A stretch of 64,000 nucleotides of DNA from Streptomyces sp. AJS327. Its GTDB lineage: Bacteria > Actinomycetota > Actinomycetes > Streptomycetales > Streptomycetaceae. The notes beneath the pieces were generated by a model that did no database searches, was not told where the DNA came from, and worked only from the letters and a program-made list of their open reading frames with translations. The translations under genes and the position numbers were made by a program. Location of the stretch: positions 1,450,501 through 1,514,500 of the forward strand of contig NZ_SKBR01000002.1 in the NCBI RefSeq assembly GCF_013450295.1, read 5' to 3'. This document shows positions 26,480 through 33,883 of the stretch, piece after piece; the stretch's first letter is position 1, and the number at the start of each line of letters is the position of its first letter.

Positions 26480-26812
26480 TCAGGCGTCGTCGGAGACGGC
26501 CATCTCGCCCAGCAGTGACCAGTCGCCCTGCGGCACCGAGACGTTGACCACCCGGGGGGTCTCGGCGAGGTGCGGAGGCAGCGTGCGCCGCGCCTCCAGG
26601 AAGTGCTCGGACTGGACGTGCGCGGCCCCGGCGGCCTTGTCCCGGAACGCCTCGACCAGTACGTACTCGGTCGGGTCGGCGAGACTCCTGGACCACTCGA
26701 ACCAGAGGCAGCCGGGCTCACCCTGGGTGGCGCGGGTGAAGTCCTCGGCGATGCGCGGCCAGTCCTCCGCGTACTCGGGGCGGACGCGGAACTTGGCGGT
26801 GATGAAGATCAT
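26480..26812 (-). CDS. antibiotic biosynthesis monooxygenase (ABM) domain protein
   Basis: The 110-residue protein is a single ferredoxin-like ABM domain (IFITAKFRVRPEYAEDWPRIAEDFTRATQGEPGCLWFEWSRS; YVLVEAFRDKAAGAAHVQSEHF). These cofactor-free dimers are quinol monooxygenases, heme-degrading proteins or small-molecule binding proteins. It precedes the methyltransferase on the same strand and may share a transcript with it. The function is not resolvable from sequence. Confidence 0.82.
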   Translation of the reverse strand: MIFITAKFRVRPEYAEDWPRIAEDFTRATQGEPGCLWFEWSRSLADPTEYVLVEAFRDKAAGAAHVQSEHFLEARRTLPPHLAETPRVVNVSVPQGDWSLLGEMAVSDDA

Positions 26813-27000
26813 CGGGGGCCTCCCGTTCGTGCTGGTAGGGGCCGTTCCCCGGGCCCGCCGGGAACGTGCCCCGGCGGCCGGGGCGGGCGCCGCGATTTTA
26901 GGCCACCGTGGGTGGTCCGCTCCGTCGCGCACCACCGCCACCGGGGGACTCCCGCCGCTGGCCCGCGCCGCCCCCGCCGGGGGAGCCGCCGAGGGGGACG

Positions 27001-28380
27001 TCAGTGGTGGAAGCCGCTGCGCGGGCCGGGGCGGTCGGCGCGGTGCGTCAGCTCCCGCACCGCGGTCTCCACGTCCCGTCCCAGCAGGGCGAGTTTGTCG
27101 TATCCGATGCCGTGGCGGACCAGCACCCGCTGGATGACGGTGTCCTGGCGGTCCGGGGGCAGCGGATAGGCCGGAACCTGCCAGCCCCGCTGGTGCAGCC
27201 GCTCGGAGAGTTCGTACAGGGTGAACCCGGCCGACTCCGGGTGGTCCAGGGTCCAGACGACGGCGGGTAGCGCGCCCTGGCCGTCGTAGAGGATCCGGAG
27301 CGGTCCGATCCGGGACGCCTGCTCGGCCAGTCCGCGCGCGGCCTCGGCGCCGGCGTGGAGCACCCGGCGGTAGCCCTCGTGGCCGTAGCGCAGCAGGTTG
27401 TAGTACTGAGCGGCCACCTGGCCGCCGGGGCGGGAGAAGTTCAGCGCGAACGTGGGGAGTTCACCGCCCAGGTAGTCGACCCGGAACACCAGGTCCTCCG
27501 GGAGGAGATCGGCGGTGCGCCAGATGACCCAGCCGACGCCCAGTGGCGCCATTCCGTACTTGTGCCCGGAGGCGTTGATGGAGGCCACCCGTTCCACGGA
27601 GAAGTCCCAGACGATTTCCGGGTGGAGAAAGGGGGCGACGAATCCGCCGCTCGCGGCGTCCACGTGGATCGGGACGTCGATTCCGGTGTCCTGCTGGATG
27701 ATGTCGAGTTGCGCGGCGATGTCCCGTACCGGTTCGTACTCACAGGTGTAGGTGACACCGAGAATGGCGACGACACCGATGGTGTTCTCGTCCACATAGG
27801 CGGGGAGTTGGTGGGGGCGGAGTCCGCTGGCGCCCGGTTCCAGGGGAATCTCCCGCAGTTCCACGTCGAAGTAGCGGGCGAACTTCTGCCAGCACACCTG
27901 GACCGGCCCGCACACCAGGTTGGGCCGGTCCGACGGCAGTCCCCGCTCCCGCCGCCGCTGCCGCCAGCGCCACTTGAGCGCCAGTCCGCCCAGCATGGCG
28001 GCCTCGCTGGAACCCGTGGTGGAGCACCCCATCGTGCTCTGGTCGGCGGGGGAGTGCCAGAGCCTGGCGAGCATGTGCACGCAGCGCGCCTCGATCTCGG
28101 CCGTCAGCGGGTACTCGTCCTTGTCGACCATGTTCTTGGCCAGACAGGCGTCCATCAGGTCGTGGGTCTCGCGCTCCGCCCAGGTGGTGCAGAACGTGGC
28201 GAGATTCTGCGAGGAGTTCCCGTCGAGGGCCAGTTCGTCGAGGACCAGGTTGTACACCGCGCTCGGCGGTGACTGGTCGTCCGGAACGCGGTACTTGGGC
28301 AGCCGTTGCTCGCTGATGGGAATGGCGTAGAAATCGTCGAATTCCTCGTCCTCGCTCGCCGGGACGTAGTGGACGGCCAT
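27001..28380 (-). CDS. gadB: glutamate decarboxylase (PLP-dependent)
   Basis: The 459-residue protein matches GadA/GadB in length and motifs. These include GCSTTGSSEAAMLGGLALKWRWR, the HVDAASGGFVAPF cofactor pocket, and SINASGHKYGMAPLGVGW with the PLP-binding Lys, ending in the His-rich tail (SGFHH) typical of pH-sensing GAD enzymes. It converts L-glutamate and H+ to GABA and CO2, contributing to acid tolerance or GABA supply. No glutamate/GABA antiporter is adjacent. ATG 28380 is chosen because homologues start here; upstream in-frame residues overlap the intergenic region. It appears monocistronic. Confidence 0.93.
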   Translation of the reverse strand: MAVHYVPASEDEEFDDFYAIPISEQRLPKYRVPDDQSPPSAVYNLVLDELALDGNSSQNLATFCTTWAERETHDLMDACLAKNMVDKDEYPLTAEIEARCVHMLARLWHSPADQSTMGCSTTGSSEAAMLGGLALKWRWRQRRRERGLPSDRPNLVCGPVQVCWQKFARYFDVELREIPLEPGASGLRPHQLPAYVDENTIGVVAILGVTYTCEYEPVRDIAAQLDIIQQDTGIDVPIHVDAASGGFVAPFLHPEIVWDFSVERVASINASGHKYGMAPLGVGWVIWRTADLLPEDLVFRVDYLGGELPTFALNFSRPGGQVAAQYYNLLRYGHEGYRRVLHAGAEAARGLAEQASRIGPLRILYDGQGALPAVVWTLDHPESAGFTLYELSERLHQRGWQVPAYPLPPDRQDTVIQRVLVRHGIGYDKLALLGRDVETAVRELTHRADRPGPRSGFHH

Positions 28381-28527
28381 GGCGGTTCCTTTCCGCAGCG
28401 GCTGAGTACTGCGGTCACTGTAGGAGCCGGAATCCGGTGTCCCGGGGGCCACCGCCGTCTCAAAGGGGTGATTCCCGGAAAGCCAGGCCAGTGTTCGGCG
28501 GCGGAATTCCGCCGCCGGTGCGGTGGG

Positions 28528-29028
28528 TCAGCGGCGCGGGGGTCGCTGGGCCGGGGCGGCGGCGAGTTCGGCGTCCATGGACTCACGGAGTTCGTCCAGG
28601 ACGACCTCGAACTGCCGGAGCGTGTCGGGGGAGTAGCGGGCCAGGATGACGTCCTGGCGGGCGTTGAGCGGTGCGAAGAAGGCGTCGGCCAGCTCGGCGG
28701 CCTGGCCACCGGAGCGCAGGGTCACGACCCGGCGGTCCGCGTGCTCGCGGGTGCGGGTCAGGTATCCGGCCTGTTCCAGCCGGTTGAGCAGGGCGGTCAT
28801 CGCCCCGGAGGAGAGCGAGACGCGCCTGCCGAGCTGGGCGGGGGAGAGGGGGCTGCCGTGCCGCTCGGCGGCGGCGATCTCCAGCAGCGCGAAGGCGTCG
28901 GTGGAGTGCACGCCCAGGGTGGCGGCGAACCGGCGTCCCAGCTCGGTGAAGCTCGCGCCGTACGCCCGGAGACCCTCCGCCAGTCGCTCGCGTCGTGCCG
29001 CCACGTCCTCGGGCATCGGTGCCTCCAT
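28528..29028 (-). CDS. MarR-family transcriptional regulator
   Basis: The 166-residue protein has the MarR winged helix (about residues 40-115): STDAFALLEIAAAERHGSPLSPAQLGRRVSLSSGAMTALLNRLEQAGYLTRTREHADRRVVTL, including the DRR wing motif. It lies 147 bp upstream of glutamate decarboxylase on the same strand and 305 bp downstream of the maleate isomerase gene. It might regulate either or neither. ATG 29028 has GGAG 6 nt upstream; an upstream in-frame ATG at 29067 does not. Confidence 0.9.
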   Translation of the reverse strand: MEAPMPEDVAARRERLAEGLRAYGASFTELGRRFAATLGVHSTDAFALLEIAAAERHGSPLSPAQLGRRVSLSSGAMTALLNRLEQAGYLTRTREHADRRVVTLRSGGQAAELADAFFAPLNARQDVILARYSPDTLRQFEVVLDELRESMDAELAAAPAQRPPRR

Positions 29029-29333
29029 CGCGTCTCCGTCCCCGGCCCAGCGTGCCGGTGATCGCACCGGGCGCGCCGCGCCAACCTATCCCGGAGGCGC
29101 GTCACTCACCATCGAACTACCTCGTGGTGCGTCCGGAGCGTTCGAGGGGCCGGGGGTCCGAAGAGCCCATGGAGGCCGGGGAGTTCACGGGGTCCGCGGC
29201 GGTGGCGGGGGAGCGGTGCCCGGCCGGGGAACCGGCCCGAGCGGGGTTCCCCGAAGGGGGAGCCGGGCCCCGGCCGGTGAGCACCAGAGGCCGGGACCCG
29301 GCGGTCGGAGGGCGCGGGCGCCCGGACGCCGCC
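29029..29333. other. 305-bp intergenic region containing a terminator hairpin
   Basis: CGGGGAACC (29225-29233) and GGTTCCCCG (29245-29253) form a perfect 9-bp stem with an 11-nt loop, 81 nt past the stop of the maleate isomerase gene and correctly placed to end its transcript. The left part, 29029-29130, must hold the MarR gene promoter but shows no clear consensus. No coding region is supported. Confidence 0.55.
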
Positions 29334-30098
29334 TCAGGCGGCGGCGGGGAACCGTCCGCTGAGCAGGCTGCCCGCGTTCGGCACGGTGGTGGGCAGGCCC
29401 AGTCCGCCGAGGATGCGGTGGGTGGTGGCCGTCGCCGCGGAGAGCACCGGCAGCCCACAGGCGTCCTCCACGTGCTGGATCGCCGAGAGCGAGGGCATCT
29501 GCACGCAGGCGGACAGGACGAGGGCGTCCGCCTCGGAGAGGTCCAGCCGCCGCCAGTGGGAGCGCAGGTTGGCCGGGTCGAGGCGGGCCACCTCCAGGTT
29601 GTCCGCCACCTCCAGGCTCAGCGAGTCGACGACCCGGACGCCCGCGTCCTCGATGTAGGTGACGACGGTCTCCGTCAGCGGCTTCATGTACGGCGTGATG
29701 ACGGCGACCCGCTTCGCCCCCAGCGCCTCGATCCCGCTGAGCAGCGCGCCCGCGCTGGAGACCACCGGCGCCTCGGAGCCGCCCGAGCGCAGCCCCGCGG
29801 TGATCTCGTCCTCGGCGGTGCAGTGGTAGCCGGGGCCCTGCGCCATGATCGCGACCAGGCAGGCGGAGGCCACGATGTCGGGGCGCGCGTCGGCGAGTTC
29901 GAGGGCGGCCCGCTCGGTCTGCGCGTTCATCGCGCGCAGCTGCTCCGGGGTCACGTGCTGCATCCGCATCCGACTGCTGTGGAAGACGAAGCGGTCGCCC
30001 GGCTCCACCGCCTCGCGGTCGCGCAGCATCTGGGGCAGTTCGGTCTCCATCGTCAGGTTCGAGCTGGGGACGATCAGGCCGATGTGGTGGTCCGTCAC
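29334..30098 (-). CDS. nicE: maleate cis-trans isomerase
   Basis: The 254-residue protein belongs to the maleate isomerase branch of the Asp/Glu racemase superfamily. It has IGLIVPSSNLTMETELP at the N-terminus and two catalytic cysteines, Cys80 (ASACLVAIM) and Cys198 (LSACVQMPS), spaced as in characterised maleate isomerases. It converts maleate to fumarate, the last step of nicotinate degradation by the maleamate pathway, feeding the TCA cycle. It lies downstream of the other nic genes on the same strand, separated from the MarR regulator by 202 bp that may hold its own promoter (perfect palindrome AGTACGTACT at 30158-30167). Confidence 0.88.
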   Translation of the reverse strand: MTDHHIGLIVPSSNLTMETELPQMLRDREAVEPGDRFVFHSSRMRMQHVTPEQLRAMNAQTERAALELADARPDIVASACLVAIMAQGPGYHCTAEDEITAGLRSGGSEAPVVSSAGALLSGIEALGAKRVAVITPYMKPLTETVVTYIEDAGVRVVDSLSLEVADNLEVARLDPANLRSHWRRLDLSEADALVLSACVQMPSLSAIQHVEDACGLPVLSAATATTHRILGGLGLPTTVPNAGSLLSGRFPAAA

Positions 30099-30157
30099 GG
30101 GGTCCTCCGCGGGTTCCGGGTCCTCGGCCCGGGCGGCGGCGCCGCCCGGATGATCCG

Positions 30158-30167
30158 AGTACGTACT
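30158..30167. promoter_or_regulatory. palindrome upstream of maleate isomerase
   Basis: AGTACGTACT is a perfect 10-bp palindrome 60 bp upstream of the nicE ATG, in an otherwise GC-rich gap. It could be an operator for the neighbouring MarR protein. Only symmetry and position support this. Confidence 0.3.
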
Positions 30168-30300
30168 ATCTGGTGGTTCGTGAGCCGGGCGGCGGAACCC
30201 GGCTCTGGTGTACGCCGCCCGGTCCTCCCGGTCCGGCGCCTTCGGAGCGCCCCACGGCGCTCCGGCTCCCGGCGTGCCCCGCGACGGTGCGGTCAGCCGG

Positions 30301-30780
30301 TCAGGAGCCCTCGGCCAGCCCCTCCCAGTGGTTGGCGAGGGTGGTCAACTCCCGGAGCAACTGGGCGCGCTGCTCCGGATCCAGCTCCGCCAGCAGCCGC
30401 TCATCCAGGTCGCGCGCCCTCCCGTTCGCCTCCCGGAGGGCCGCCTCCCCCTCCTCCGAGAGGTACAGCAGCTTGCGGCGCCCGTCGGCCGCGGCGGTCC
30501 GGCGTATCAGCAGGCCGCGCCGCTCCAGCCGCCGCGCCACGTCCGCCATGGTGGAGGTGTCCAGCGCGACCGCCGAGGCCATCGAACTCTGGTCCCGGCC
30601 GGGCGCCGCGCCGACCGCCGTCAGCACCGCGAACTGCGGGCCGGTCAGCACCGGATCGACGGTCCGCACCCACGCCGCCAGGTACGCCTGGTAGAGACGG
30701 CGCACCTGGTAGCCCGGCGCGTTGGTGAGGATCGCGGGCGGTGTGTGCGAGTCCGGGCGGGGTGGGGTCTTGTCAGCCAT
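30301..30780 (-). CDS. nicR: MarR-family regulator, probable nicotinate-pathway repressor
   Basis: The 159-residue MarR protein has the winged HTH in the middle (SMASAVALDTSTMADVARRLERRGLLIRRTAAADGRRKLLYLSEEG, including the wing DGRRKLLYL). In Pseudomonas putida, NicR, also a MarR protein, represses the nic genes and responds to 6-hydroxynicotinate; gene context makes this its likely counterpart. Start ATG 30780 has GGGAG just upstream. The palindrome CTCAAC(N7)GTTGAG at 30789-30807 lies immediately upstream and could be its autoregulatory site. Confidence 0.87.
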   Translation of the reverse strand: MADKTPPRPDSHTPPAILTNAPGYQVRRLYQAYLAAWVRTVDPVLTGPQFAVLTAVGAAPGRDQSSMASAVALDTSTMADVARRLERRGLLIRRTAAADGRRKLLYLSEEGEAALREANGRARDLDERLLAELDPEQRAQLLRELTTLANHWEGLAEGS

Positions 30781-30788
30781 GTCTCCCA

Positions 30789-30807
30789 CTCAACCACGGT
30801 CGTTGAG
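30789..30807. promoter_or_regulatory. candidate MarR operator
   Basis: CTCAAC (30789-30794) and GTTGAG (30802-30807) are perfect inverted 6-mers with a 7-bp spacer, 9 bp upstream of the regulator start. The geometry suits a MarR dimer. Confidence 0.5.
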
Positions 30808-30855
30808 CGCCACCCGGGGTGGCCGACCCGGGGGCGCGACGGCGGGCTGCCCCGC

Positions 30856-31704
30856 TCATGCGAGCAGCCTCGACAGCGCCGCGCGGGCCGCCGCCAGCCC
30901 CGCCTCGGGAGCGTCCCAGAACACCATGTGACCCGCGTCGGGGACCTCGGTGAGCCGGGCCGCGGGCAGCGTCCGCGCCGCCTCGGCCGCGCCCTCGGCG
31001 GTGACGACCGGACTGTCCGCCCCGTGCAGCAGCTCGGTGGGGCAGGGCACCGAGGGCCACCAGTCGAAGAAGTCCTCGGACTCGAAGCCACGGTGCGTCT
31101 CCACGAGGGACTCCTCGGCACAGCTGGCCAGCCAGCGGGCCCGCAGCTCCTGTTCCCGGCGCGGCCAGCGCGGCCAGGACCGCGCCACCTCGTCGGCGTC
31201 CGTGCCCCGCAGCGCCTCGCTGAGCTGCCCGAGGAAGGCGGGCAGCGTGGTCGGGTACGGGCCGCGGCCCGGGCCGCTCATCGGCGGGTCGACCAGCACC
31301 GCGCCGCGCGGCGTGACCTTCTGGCGCACCGCGGTGGTGGCGGCGATCCGGGCGCCCATCGAGTGGCCCAGCAGCAGCGGCCGGTCCAGCCCGAGGCCGG
31401 TGATCAGCGCCTCGGTGTCCTCCGCGTACGCCTCCAGGGAGTAGGAGCCGTCCGCGGGCTCGTCGGACAGCCCCCGGCCCCGTACGTCGAGGACCACCGG
31501 CCGTACCAGGTCGGTGAGTTCACGGGCGACGAAGTCCATCGTCACCGCGGGGCTGGTGATGCCCGGCAGGACCACCAGCGGCACGCCCTCGCCGCCGTAG
31601 TCCAGGGCGTGCAGGCGCAGCGAGCCGGAGCGCACCCAGCGGCTGGTGGCCGGAACGTCGGCGAGGTCGGCCAGGGCGGGCTGGCTGAGGTGTCGGGCGG
31701 TCAA
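30856..31704 (-). CDS. nicD: alpha/beta hydrolase, probable N-formylmaleamate deformylase
   Basis: The 282-residue alpha/beta hydrolase has the nucleophile elbow GHSMGAR (Ser115), an acidic residue Asp139 in VLVDPP, and His259 in DAGHMVF. The Ser-Asp-His spacing (24 and 120 residues) equals what I recall for P. putida NicD (Ser101, Asp125, His245). It should release formate from N-formylmaleamate, the ring-opening product of 2,5-dihydroxypyridine, to give maleamate. It starts at TTG 31704, preceded by GGAGG with a 6-nt spacer. It lies between nicF and the regulator in the nic operon. Confidence 0.82.
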   Translation of the reverse strand: MTARHLSQPALADLADVPATSRWVRSGSLRLHALDYGGEGVPLVVLPGITSPAVTMDFVARELTDLVRPVVLDVRGRGLSDEPADGSYSLEAYAEDTEALITGLGLDRPLLLGHSMGARIAATTAVRQKVTPRGAVLVDPPMSGPGRGPYPTTLPAFLGQLSEALRGTDADEVARSWPRWPRREQELRARWLASCAEESLVETHRGFESEDFFDWWPSVPCPTELLHGADSPVVTAEGAAEAARTLPAARLTEVPDAGHMVFWDAPEAGLAAARAALSRLLA

Positions 31705-31821
31705 GGGAAGCCTCCTGGGCGTGGGTTCGTGCGGGAGGGAGGGCCGATCACGGGATCGGGAAGCGGGCGCGGGGTCTGCCGGGTGATGTCCGGGGACGGC
31801 GATGGCCGCCGGGGCCGCCGG

Positions 31822-32520
31822 TCAGCCGCCCGTCGGCGCGGTCGCCCGCGCTGACCCGGCGGGTTCCGCCCCGGCGAGCCCCCGGAAGTAGCCGAGCGCG
31901 TCGGACAGCGACACGACGTCGCCGTACTTCGCCTGGATGTCGAACAGGGCGGCGTCGTGCGGGCCCTGGGCGCGGTCGCCGCAGCACTCGCGGGGCACCA
32001 GGACAGGGAACCCGGACTGCACCGCGTCCACCGCCGTCGCCCGGACACAGCCGCTGGTGGTGGCGCCGCAGACGACGGCCGTGTCGCAGCCGAGTCCGAC
32101 CAGGGTGGAGGCCAGCGAGGTACCGAAGAACGCCGAGGCGCCCTTCTTCACCACCAGCAGGTCCTCCGGCCGCCTCGGCAGCCGCGGGTCCAGCTCGACA
32201 GCCTCGCTGCCCTCGACCAGCGCCCGCATGCCCCGCGCCTTGTCCAGCCAGGTCACCGAGGAGCCCTCGGCCTCGGCGGGGGAGTAGGAGATGACCGTGT
32301 AGATGACCGGCGCCCCGGCGGCGCGCGCGGCCCCGGCCAGTTCGGCGCTGCCGCCGACCACGTCGGTGAGATCGGCCCCGGAGGGGAACGCCTCCTCGGT
32401 GAAGCCCCGGGAGAGGTCGACGACGATCAGCGCGGGACGGCCGCCCCGGCGGACGGGCGCGCCGAACCCGGCCCGCTCGTAGGTCTGGTCGGTCTCCTGG
32501 CCGTAGCGTCCGGCGCTCAT
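31822..32520 (-). CDS. nicF: isochorismatase-family amidase, probable maleamate amidohydrolase
   Basis: The 232-residue cysteine hydrolase carries the isochorismatase-family triad: Asp35 (LIVVDLSRGF), Lys125/126 (VVKKGASAFF) and Cys158 (ATTSGCVRAT). In nicotinate pathways this family supplies NicF, which hydrolyses maleamate to maleate and ammonia. The ATG at 32520 overlaps the preceding CoxG-like gene by ATGA. Nicotinamidases and N-carbamoylsarcosine amidases are related; position between deformylase and hydroxylase genes makes maleamate the best call. Confidence 0.85.
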   Translation of the reverse strand: MSAGRYGQETDQTYERAGFGAPVRRGGRPALIVVDLSRGFTEEAFPSGADLTDVVGGSAELAGAARAAGAPVIYTVISYSPAEAEGSSVTWLDKARGMRALVEGSEAVELDPRLPRRPEDLLVVKKGASAFFGTSLASTLVGLGCDTAVVCGATTSGCVRATAVDAVQSGFPVLVPRECCGDRAQGPHDAALFDIQAKYGDVVSLSDALGYFRGLAGAEPAGSARATAPTGG

Positions 32521-33248
32521 CGGGCACCCCCACAGCGGTGCTTCTCGCGGGTGAGGACCCGGCCCAGCAGCCAGCCCTCGAACAGGCCGAACGCGAAGGC
32601 GCCCACCACCGGGCCGTACTTCGACAGCGCCGGGCCGACGATCATCGAGAGGCCGTTCAGCTCGGAGGCGCCCTCCGCGGCGAGCGGAGCCGCTGGACGC
32701 CGCTCCGCCGGGGCGGTCGCGGTGGCGGCGCCCGCCGGGGCGGTGGCCGCGGCCGCGCCGCCCGCCGGGGCCGCGGAGTTCGCGGGTGCTCCGGCGGCGG
32801 CCCGGTCCTGGTCGAGCAGGCTGCCCAGGTTCCGCGCGAACTGCTGGAGGATCTTCTCGGAGACGGTCGCCACCGCGCCCTTGCCGAACTGCGCGATCTT
32901 GCCCCGGATGACCAGGTCGGTGGTGAGCCGCAACTCGGCGCCGCCCGGCGCCTCAGCCACCTCCAGGGACGCCTCGGCCTCGGCGTCACCGCTGCCGTGC
33001 GCGTCGGCGCCGCGCGCCTGCACGCGCAGCCGCCGCGCGGCGCTGTCCACCTCGATGAACCGCACGGTGCCCGCGTAGGCCGCGGTGATCGGGCCGACCT
33101 TGACCTTCACCCGGCCCTGCCAGGTGTCGCCGTCCCGCCCGTCGAGCGCCGCGCCCGGCATGCAGGAGACGACCCGCTCGACATCGTTGATCAGGGCGAA
33201 CACCTCGTCGGGCGCCGCCTTCACCGGAACCACATTGGTGAGCTGCAT
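32517..33248 (-). CDS. coxG: CoxG-like SRPBCC protein
   Basis: The 243-residue protein has an SRPBCC/CoxG domain (residues 1-145; PAPDEVFALINDVERVVSCMPGA; GKIAQFGKGAVATVSEKIL), a long Ala/Pro-rich linker (about 155-200) and a C-terminal hydrophobic segment (SMIVGPALSKYGPVVGAFAFGLFEGWLLG) that could anchor it to the membrane. CoxG proteins accompany xanthine-oxidase-family molybdenum hydroxylases and, in the CO dehydrogenase case, help recruit the enzyme to the membrane. Here it follows the [2Fe-2S] subunit by 83 bp and probably serves the nicotinate hydroxylase in electron delivery to the respiratory chain. Confidence 0.85.
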   Translation of the reverse strand: MQLTNVVPVKAAPDEVFALINDVERVVSCMPGAALDGRDGDTWQGRVKVKVGPITAAYAGTVRFIEVDSAARRLRVQARGADAHGSGDAEAEASLEVAEAPGGAELRLTTDLVIRGKIAQFGKGAVATVSEKILQQFARNLGSLLDQDRAAAGAPANSAAPAGGAAAATAPAGAATATAPAERRPAAPLAAEGASELNGLSMIVGPALSKYGPVVGAFAFGLFEGWLLGRVLTREKHRCGGAR

Positions 33249-33331
33249 GGAACCTCCTCGCCTGCCGCCGCGCGGCAGGATTCGCACATTCGGTCAACCG
33301 GCGGAGCCGGGCCCCGGCATCCGGCCCGGGG

Positions 33332-33883
33332 TCAGCCGGCCGGCTCGGTGGCCGGGCCCTCCAGCCGGGCGCGCAGCGCCTCCCGGCGTTTCGTGGCACA
33401 GTCGTCGATCGCCTCGACGATCGTCTGGTAGCCCGTGCAGCGGCACATGTTGGACGCCACGACCTCCCGGATCTCCTCCTTCTCCGCCTCCGGGCGCTCC
33501 GCCAGGAACCCCTCGGCGAGCATCAGGAACCCCGGGGTGCAGAAACCGCACTGGAGGCCGTGGTGGTCGAGGAACGCCTGCTGGAGATCGCTGAGTTCAC
33601 GGCCGTCGTCGCCGCCCGCCAGCGACTCGACGGTGCGGATCTCCGCGCCCTCGGCCTGCGCCGCGAACATCAGGCAGGACCGCACCGGGGCGCCGTCCAC
33701 GAGCACCGTGCAGGCGCCGCAGATGCCGTGCTCGCAGCCGACGTGGGTGCCGGTCAGCTGGAGCCCGTGCCGCAGCGCGTCGGCGAGGGTCTGCCGGGAC
33801 TCGGCGAGCAGTTCCCGCTGCTCGCCGTTGACGTTCAGGCTGATCAGCTGCTGCCCGGGGGACTGGTGCGTGGTCTCGGTCAT
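33332..33883 (-). CDS. molybdenum hydroxylase small subunit, two [2Fe-2S] clusters
   Basis: The 183-residue subunit has the plant-type cluster motif CEHGICGAC plus Cys at about 50-70 and the second all-helical cluster domain CGFCTPG with MCRCTGY at about 112-150. This is the standard small subunit of xanthine-dehydrogenase-family enzymes (CoxS/NdhS type). It forms, with the two genes upstream, a heterotrimeric hydroxylase proposed to convert nicotinate to 6-hydroxynicotinate. The stop of the large subunit overlaps its start (ATGA). Confidence 0.92.
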   Translation of the reverse strand: MTETTHQSPGQQLISLNVNGEQRELLAESRQTLADALRHGLQLTGTHVGCEHGICGACTVLVDGAPVRSCLMFAAQAEGAEIRTVESLAGGDDGRELSDLQQAFLDHHGLQCGFCTPGFLMLAEGFLAERPEAEKEEIREVVASNMCRCTGYQTIVEAIDDCATKRREALRARLEGPATEPAG